This document shows, piece after piece, positions 5,011 through 7,606 of a stretch of 7,606 nucleotides of DNA (position 1 is its first letter; every line of letters begins with the position of its first letter). The notes under the pieces are model-generated. The model searched no databases and had not been told where the DNA came from. It saw only the letters and a list, made by a program, of their open reading frames with translations. Both the position numbers and the translations under genes were made by a program. Origin of the DNA: JBFHRE01 sp036745195 (GTDB lineage: Bacteria > Actinomycetota > Acidimicrobiia > Spongiisociales > ZC4RG35); NCBI GenBank assembly GCA_036745195.1, contig DAIOGO010000128.1, positions 1 through 7,606 of the forward strand, written 5' to 3'.

Positions 5011-5712
5011 GTGCCTGAACCCGTCGTCCGAACGATCGACCATGTCGTACATGCCGTCGACGACCTCGAGGCCGCCGCCGGGGCCTATCGCGATCTGGGC
5101 TTCGTCGTCACTCCCCGGGCCGACCATCCGTTCGGTACCTCCAACCGGTTGGTGGTCTTGAGCGACTCTTACGTCGAGATCGTGGCGGTGACCGCTCCCG
5201 AGCACCTCCCCGCCACCGGCTTTGCCGCCAGGGTCGCCGCCCACCTGTCGGTGAGGGGACCGGGGGTCAGCCATGTCGTCCTTTCGTCCCGCAACCCCGA
5301 TGTCGACCTGGCTTCTCTCGGCGACTTGGCGACGGGTGAGGTCTTCTCCTTCTCGCGCCCCGCCCCCCAACTGGAGGGACCGGCCATCACCGCTGCCTTC
5401 GACTGTGTGCTGATCGACGCCCCCGCCGATCTCGGGATGTTCCTCTGTCACCACCGAGTGCCGCAGGCGGTGTGGAACCGGACGACCACCAACCACCCCA
5501 ACCGCGCCACCGCCATCAGCGGTCTCGATCTCCCGGTCGAACCGGATTCTCTCCGGATTCTGGCCAAGCTGGCAGGCACGGCCTCCAATTCCGTTCGGTT
5601 GGGCCCGACCACGGTCGGAGTTGGGCCGGCCGCCATCCGATTCGACGTTGCCGTGGATGCGACACTCATCGCCGGGGTGAGCGTGGGCGGTATCGCAACG
5701 GGGACACCATGA
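5011..5712 (+). CDS. VOC family protein, Glyoxalase_3-like
   Basis: This 233-residue protein of the vicinal-oxygen-chelate superfamily resembles the Glyoxalase_3 (PF13468) family. The N-terminal half carries IDHVVHAVDDLEAAAGAYRD (9-28) and SYVEIVAV (53-60), with His11 and Glu56 in the positions that often bind metal in VOC enzymes. The C-terminal half carries CHHRVPQAVW (146-155) and NHPNRATAISGL (161-172), which match the conserved second block of this family. No specific substrate can be assigned. The start is GTG; no clear Shine-Dalgarno is visible and I find no ATG start in frame close upstream. The neighbouring heptamer array 3 ends 70 bp upstream. The stop codon overlaps the next gene as ATGA, so it heads a coupled operon with the hydrolase and HAD genes. 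Confidence 0.85.
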   Translation: MPEPVVRTIDHVVHAVDDLEAAAGAYRDLGFVVTPRADHPFGTSNRLVVLSDSYVEIVAVTAPEHLPATGFAARVAAHLSVRGPGVSHVVLSSRNPDVDLASLGDLATGEVFSFSRPAPQLEGPAITAAFDCVLIDAPADLGMFLCHHRVPQAVWNRTTTNHPNRATAISGLDLPVEPDSLRILAKLAGTASNSVRLGPTTVGVGPAAIRFDVAVDATLIAGVSVGGIATGTP

Positions 5713-6896
5713 CCTCGGCCCGTATCGACCAGCTGCGGGGAGCAGGCAGGCTGGCCGTGGAAGCCGCCACCGGTGTGACCGAAGTGGTCGAGGCGATGCA
5801 CGCCACCATCGCCGCCGGTCCGGCGGTGCTCGGCCGTCCTCTCGCCCGCCCGGCCCGACGGGTCACCGGGGCGATCTACGGCGGTATCCGTGGCATGGTG
5901 AGGCTGGCCGGCGAAGGCGTGGACGGGGCTCTGGTGGCAGTGGCGCCGCTGTTCGGGGCCTCCGAGCCGTCCCCCGGGGCGGCCCGGGCAGTCCTCAACG
6001 GAGTTGTCGGTGACCACCTGGAGGAGACGGGCAACCCGCTCGCCATTCCGATGTCCTTCACCCACCAGGGACTGCCGCTGGATCCGGCCGCCATCCCGGC
6101 CGACGTCACCGGCAAGTTGCTGGTCCTGGTTCATGGTTCGTCGATGAGCGATCAACAGTGGAGGCGCAAGGGCCACGATCACGGTGCGGCCCTCGCCCGG
6201 GACCTGGGATACACCCCGATCTACCTCCGCTACAACAGCGGCCGCCACATCTCGACCAACGGCCGCGAACTCGATGCGCTCCTCGAGGAACTGGTGTCGG
6301 GCTGGCCGGTGCCGCTGGAGGACCTGGCGATCATCGGTTTCAGCATGGGCGGCCTGGTGGCCCGCAGCGCCTGCCATTTCGGCGAGGTGGAGGGTCGGGA
6401 GTGGCGGCCGCGGCTCCGCAAGCTGATTCTTCTCGGCACCCCCCACCACGGATCACCGCTGGAACGGGGCGGGCAGTGGCTCCACCTGCTGCTCGGCGTG
6501 AGCCGCTACAGCGCACCCATCGCCCGAATGGGTCGGCTGCGAAGCGCCGGCGTCACCGATCTCCGATTCGGATACGAACGCGACGAACACTGGGAGGGGG
6601 ACGATCGGTTCGCCCTCCACCCCGACCGGCGCACGGAGGCCGACCTCCCCACCGGGGTCGAGTGTTACGCCATGGCGGCCACCCGGGCGCCCCTCCCCCA
6701 GGACCGTCTCCCCAGTGACGGTCTGGTCCCGGTCGACAGCGCCCTCGGCCTGCATGCCCGAGCCGAACTGAGCCTCGATGTTCCCGCCGACCACCAGTGG
6801 ATCGGATACGGGATGGGCCACGTCGATCTCCTCGGTTCGCAGGACGCCTATCAGATGATCAGACGCTGGCTGTCGGATCAAGACCGAGCCCCTTGA
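5709..6896 (+). CDS. Alpha/beta hydrolase (PGAP1/lipase-like esterase)
   Basis: This 395-residue serine hydrolase has an oxyanion-strand motif LLVLVHGSS (137-145) and a nucleophile elbow GFSMGG (210-215, Ser212). It also has LGTPHHGSPLERGG (242-255), typical of PGAP1/lipase-like enzymes. Likely acid Asp337 (SDGLVP) and His371 (GMGHVDLL) complete the triad. Residues 1-115 form an Ala/Gly-rich helical N-terminus (for example GVTEVVEAMHATIAAGPAV, 22-40) with no clear cleaved signal peptide, so it is probably cytoplasmic or membrane-associated. The block NGVVGDHLEETGNPLAIPM (97-115) is conserved in related esterases as I recall them. Expected reaction is hydrolysis of an ester or lipid; the substrate is unknown. 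The ATG at 5709 overlaps the previous stop (ATGA). The open frame extends further upstream, but that part overlaps the VOC gene in another frame and is not credible. The stop overlaps the next gene's TTG. Confidence 0.9.
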   Translation: MTSARIDQLRGAGRLAVEAATGVTEVVEAMHATIAAGPAVLGRPLARPARRVTGAIYGGIRGMVRLAGEGVDGALVAVAPLFGASEPSPGAARAVLNGVVGDHLEETGNPLAIPMSFTHQGLPLDPAAIPADVTGKLLVLVHGSSMSDQQWRRKGHDHGAALARDLGYTPIYLRYNSGRHISTNGRELDALLEELVSGWPVPLEDLAIIGFSMGGLVARSACHFGEVEGREWRPRLRKLILLGTPHHGSPLERGGQWLHLLLGVSRYSAPIARMGRLRSAGVTDLRFGYERDEHWEGDDRFALHPDRRTEADLPTGVECYAMAATRAPLPQDRLPSDGLVPVDSALGLHARAELSLDVPADHQWIGYGMGHVDLLGSQDAYQMIRRWLSDQDRAP

Positions 6897-7606
6897 GAAC
6901 ATGCCTGTTCGATCTGGACGGAACGCTCCTCGATTCGCGCGAGCCGATCCTGGAGGGGATGAATCGGGCGATGACCGCCGTTGGCCTCGAGCCGGTCACC
7001 GGAGCGGAGCTTTGGCCTCACATCGGTCCGCCGCTGCGGGTGCTGCTCGATGCGTTGTTGACCGAGCGGGGCGACGACCCCGCCCTGGTGGAGCCCCTGG
7101 TGGAGGTCTATCGGGCCGAGTACCGGAGCCTGTCCATCGAACTGGCCCGAACCTACCCGGGGATCTCCGACCTGCTCGACACCCTGGCCGGCCGCGCCCA
7201 GCTGGGGGTGGTCACCTCCAAACCGCAGATCTTTGCCGCCCCCATCCTCGAGACCCTCGGTCTGGCCGCGCGGATGGAAGTGATCGAAGGCGCCGACCCC
7301 AGCGACTACAGGCGCTTCGCGCGCGATCGCCGAGTAGGTATCTTCGCCGCCGCTGCGGGTCTCTCCGGAGATGGCTGGGCCTTCTTCGATGCTGCGGTGA
7401 ATTGGGCGGCGGGCGCGTCCCAAGCCCAGGCTCCAGCACTCTATGTCTACGGCCCTCCCCAGAACGAGAACGACCCGAACAACGCGGACACCGCGGCCAT
7501 CGACCGCTTGACGGAGTTGGGCTTTTCGGTGTCGCTGAAGACCACGGGAGCCTTCCTGCCGGGGCAGGTAGGTGGCCCCGTCCCCACGGACGGCACCGGC
7601 GTGGTC
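6893..7606 (+). CDS. HAD-family phosphatase N-terminus joined in frame to unrelated secreted-protein-like sequence (partial, probably chimeric)
   Basis: An open frame of 238 codons runs off the right edge. Residues 1 to ~137 are a HAD phosphatase of the phosphoglycolate phosphatase (Gph) type. They contain motif I FDLDGTLLDS (6-15, nucleophile Asp7 and Asp9), the cap-domain pattern HIGPPLRVLL (43-52), YPGISDLLDTL (88-98), and motif II VVTSKP (106-111) with Lys110. After IEGADPSD the expected Lys and motif III (GD...D) never appear. From about residue 138 the sequence changes to RVGIFAAAAGLSGDGWAFFDAAVNWAAG-like and then TAAIDRLTELGFSV, which resembles repeat domains of large secreted proteins. 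The TTG start overlaps the hydrolase stop (TTGA) and puts motif I at residue 6, as in typical HADs. The HAD call is certain; the hybrid is either a misassembly or a recombination product. Confidence 0.8.
   Translation, partial: MRTCLFDLDGTLLDSREPILEGMNRAMTAVGLEPVTGAELWPHIGPPLRVLLDALLTERGDDPALVEPLVEVYRAEYRSLSIELARTYPGISDLLDTLAGRAQLGVVTSKPQIFAAPILETLGLAARMEVIEGADPSDYRRFARDRRVGIFAAAAGLSGDGWAFFDAAVNWAAGASQAQAPALYVYGPPQNENDPNNADTAAIDRLTELGFSVSLKTTGAFLPGQVGGPVPTDGTGVV
7304..7606 (+). other. Foreign-looking segment: secreted-repeat-protein-like coding sequence
   Basis: From about 7300-7330 the reading frame encodes a pattern I associate with extracellular repeat proteins of bacteria: a domain end (GDGWAFFDAAVNWA), a linker, then a new Rossmann-like start (APALYVYGPP, then TAAIDRLTELGFSV). 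Codon use is somewhat less GC-rich at third positions: about 21 of 102 codons end in A or T, against about 20 of 136 in the HAD part. Family assignment is from memory of the pattern and has not been searched. It has no visible start of its own. Confidence 0.5.

Overview
The window reads as chromosomal DNA of a high-GC bacterium, most likely an actinobacterium and perhaps a member of Acidimicrobiia. The basis is G/C-dominated third codon positions, TANNNT-type -10 boxes very close to start codons, and protein families typical of that group. The lineage is an inference. There is no rRNA or tRNA gene, no transposase or integrase, and no CRISPR array.

Layout: (1) Positions 1-901, minus strand: the first 300 codons of a UvrD/PcrA-like SF1 helicase, cut by the window edge, with a long domain in front of its Q motif. 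(2) Positions 902-988: a short divergent promoter region. (3) Positions 989-3111, plus strand: a translationally coupled ABC exporter pair of the NatA/NatB (YhaQ/YhaP) type, an ATPase with a C-terminal DUF4162 domain and an ABC-2 permease. (4) Positions 3174-3599, plus strand: a small stand-alone cyclic-nucleotide-binding-domain protein with its own strong RBS. (5) Positions 3618-4268, minus strand, convergent: a pterin-4a-carbinolamine dehydratase fused to a VOC (glyoxalase-like) domain. (6) Positions 4269-5010: 742 bp without a credible gene, built almost wholly of repeats. It holds three different families of degenerate heptanucleotide tandem repeats, a duplicated module of about 120-130 bp carrying GC-rich hairpins, and inverted copies of the first heptamer family. 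(7) Positions 5011-7606, plus strand: an overlapping operon of a VOC protein (Glyoxalase_3 type), an alpha/beta hydrolase with a complete Ser-Asp-His triad, and a HAD phosphatase.

The HAD gene looks chimeric. Its first ~137 residues are a normal Gph-like HAD N-terminus, but the same open frame then runs into sequence resembling a large secreted repeat protein, and HAD motif III is absent. This is either an assembly or contig-end artefact or a real recombination scar.

Functionally, the exporter pair and the CNB protein form one block. The PCD-VOC fusion and the VOC-hydrolase-HAD operon diverge from the repeat region and suggest small-molecule or detoxification metabolism. I see no defence system or mobile element with its own enzyme. 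The most unusual parts are the heptamer-repeat intergenic region and the chimeric 3' end.
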